Assembly (NCBI RefSeq): GCF_000685805.1
Contig: NZ_JMKP01000001.1
Coordinates: 124,001-188,000, forward strand
Direction of reading: 5' to 3'
DNA length: 64,000 nt
Origin: Psychrobacter phenylpyruvicus DSM 7000 = NBRC 102152
Lineage (GTDB): Bacteria > Pseudomonadota > Gammaproteobacteria > Pseudomonadales > Moraxellaceae
Both the position numbers and the translations under genes were made by a program. Shown here in pieces: positions 63,299 to 64,000 of the stretch (position 1 is its first letter; the number at the start of each line of letters is the position of its first letter). The notes below the pieces were generated by a model. It was not told the DNA's origin, ran no database searches, and saw only the letters and a list, made by a program, of their open reading frames with translations.

Positions 63299-64000
63299 AT
63301 GTGGATTAGCTCTATAAAGCTCAAAAACTTTAAATCTTATGATAATGCTGAATTTACATTTCCAGAACCGCAGGAAGGTAAGAACCTCGTTATTATTGGT
63401 GCCAAAAATGGGCACGGAAAAACTACCTTATTAGAAGCTATTTATCTAGGGATGTATGATAAAGATGCGATAAGCCACTTGGATCGAGCAGGCTTAACCG
63501 AACAGAGAAGCTATAAGCAATACCTTAACAGTGCATTGTATCATGAAGCCAACTCTTCTAATGATCAATATGTTATAGAAATTACTATTGAATTGATGAA
63601 GCGGAATATTAAACAAAAATTAGAAGGTATTAGAGTCCATAGAAAATGGTATTTTGATAAGAAACGTCAAGTTATCACAGAAAGTAATGAAGAAGTTATA
63701 TCTAGGTTAAATAGTGATGGGACTGCAACTCCTTTGCAGAAAGAAGATGCTATAACTTTATTTAATTCACATGCTCTTCCTATCGACTATGCACCTTTTT
63801 TCTTTTTTGATGGTGAGAAAATTGTAAGTACAGCTCGTTCAACAGGAGCTGGGGTTTGGTTGAATAAGGCTCTACGAGGTTTGCTAGGTGTTACTCTGCT
63901 TGAACAATTAAAAGATAGTTTAGAGGAATATAGAAAGCAGTATATTGAACCGCCCCGACTATATCGGAGAGTGGATTGCTTGAGTCAGGCAGCTTTGTCT
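63299..64000 (+). CDS. dndD: DndD-like SMC/Rad50-type ATPase, 3' end outside window
   Basis: 234 codons visible, open at the window end. It begins MWISSIKLKNFKSYDNAEFT, as DndD and other RecF/SMC-type ATPases do. The P-loop is IIGAKNGHGKTTLLEAIYLG (33-52), then the DndD-like segment MYDKDAISHLDRAGLTEQRS (53-72). A hallmark PFFFFDGEKIVSTA lies near 173-186, where other DndD proteins carry a FxxDGE block. DndD provides ATPase activity in the DndBCDE DNA phosphorothioation machinery. GAGGAG precedes the ATG by 6 bases. Other coiled-coil ATPases of defence systems are the alternative; the missing C-terminal half and neighbours would settle it. Confidence 0.8.
   Translation, partial: MWISSIKLKNFKSYDNAEFTFPEPQEGKNLVIIGAKNGHGKTTLLEAIYLGMYDKDAISHLDRAGLTEQRSYKQYLNSALYHEANSSNDQYVIEITIELMKRNIKQKLEGIRVHRKWYFDKKRQVITESNEEVISRLNSDGTATPLQKEDAITLFNSHALPIDYAPFFFFDGEKIVSTARSTGAGVWLNKALRGLLGVTLLEQLKDSLEEYRKQYIEPPRLYRRVDCLSQAALS

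Overview
The window looks like a chromosomal segment of a cold- or salt-adapted gammaproteobacterium of the Moraxellaceae, most likely Psychrobacter. This is inferred from the protein sequences (DnaK, Lnt, Lgt, ThyA, RecG, HemN), the moderate-to-low GC content, and the mix of housekeeping genes with outer-membrane proteins and efflux systems. No rRNA, tRNA, insertion sequence, integrase or CRISPR array was seen. Almost everything from 1 to about 62,500 reads as ordinary chromosome. The last 1.5 kb begins something different.

Layout. 1-2730: end of grpE, then dnaK with a heat-shock-type promoter and a shared terminator facing bioF. 4364-7641: four tandem paralogues of a small secreted beta-barrel protein, each followed by the same UUCG-loop terminator. 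7746-9177: an NfeD/SPFH membrane pair. 9443-12687: a phytase-like-domain protein and a thiamine-diphosphate 2-keto acid decarboxylase. 12767-17969: hemN, an EamA transporter, comM and a lipoprotein. 18262-22255: a periplasmic redox cluster of a Tat-exported flavin amine oxidase between two c-type cytochrome genes. 23161-29567: fhs and an RND efflux pump with its adaptor. 30116-32864: a small secreted repeat protein, a MOSC protein and an enlarged OmpW-type barrel. 33331-38055: FAD-linked 2-hydroxyacid dehydrogenase, glycosyltransferase, macrodomain protein, EIIC-like permease and a DUF2058 protein. 38249-41663: two tandem alkaline phosphatases. 42051-49712: hchA, a lysine-rich microprotein, a Baeyer-Villiger-type monooxygenase, recG and lnt. 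49970-57126: an acidic membrane protein, a POT peptide transporter, aminopeptidase P, an opine dehydrogenase-family enzyme and a YfcC-type permease. 57288-62499: phospholipase D/cardiolipin synthase, the lgt-thyA-folA group and an NRDE protein.

From 62500 there is about 570 bp of AT-rich, apparently degenerate sequence. Then come a 71-residue protein and the first 234 codons of a DndD-like ATPase, which runs off the window. This is probably the edge of a DNA phosphorothioation (Dnd-type) modification or defence locus, and it is the most promising lead here.

Functional links: peptide uptake (POT) next to Xaa-Pro peptidase; opine dehydrogenase next to an amino-acid/carboxylate permease; amine oxidase with cytochromes as likely electron acceptors; lgt and lnt for lipoprotein maturation in the same window as several lipoproteins. 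A second theme is the many short head-to-tail direct repeats (8-21 bp units, 2-8 copies) in intergenic spacers. No two of these arrays share a unit, which suggests repeated slippage rather than one dispersed element.
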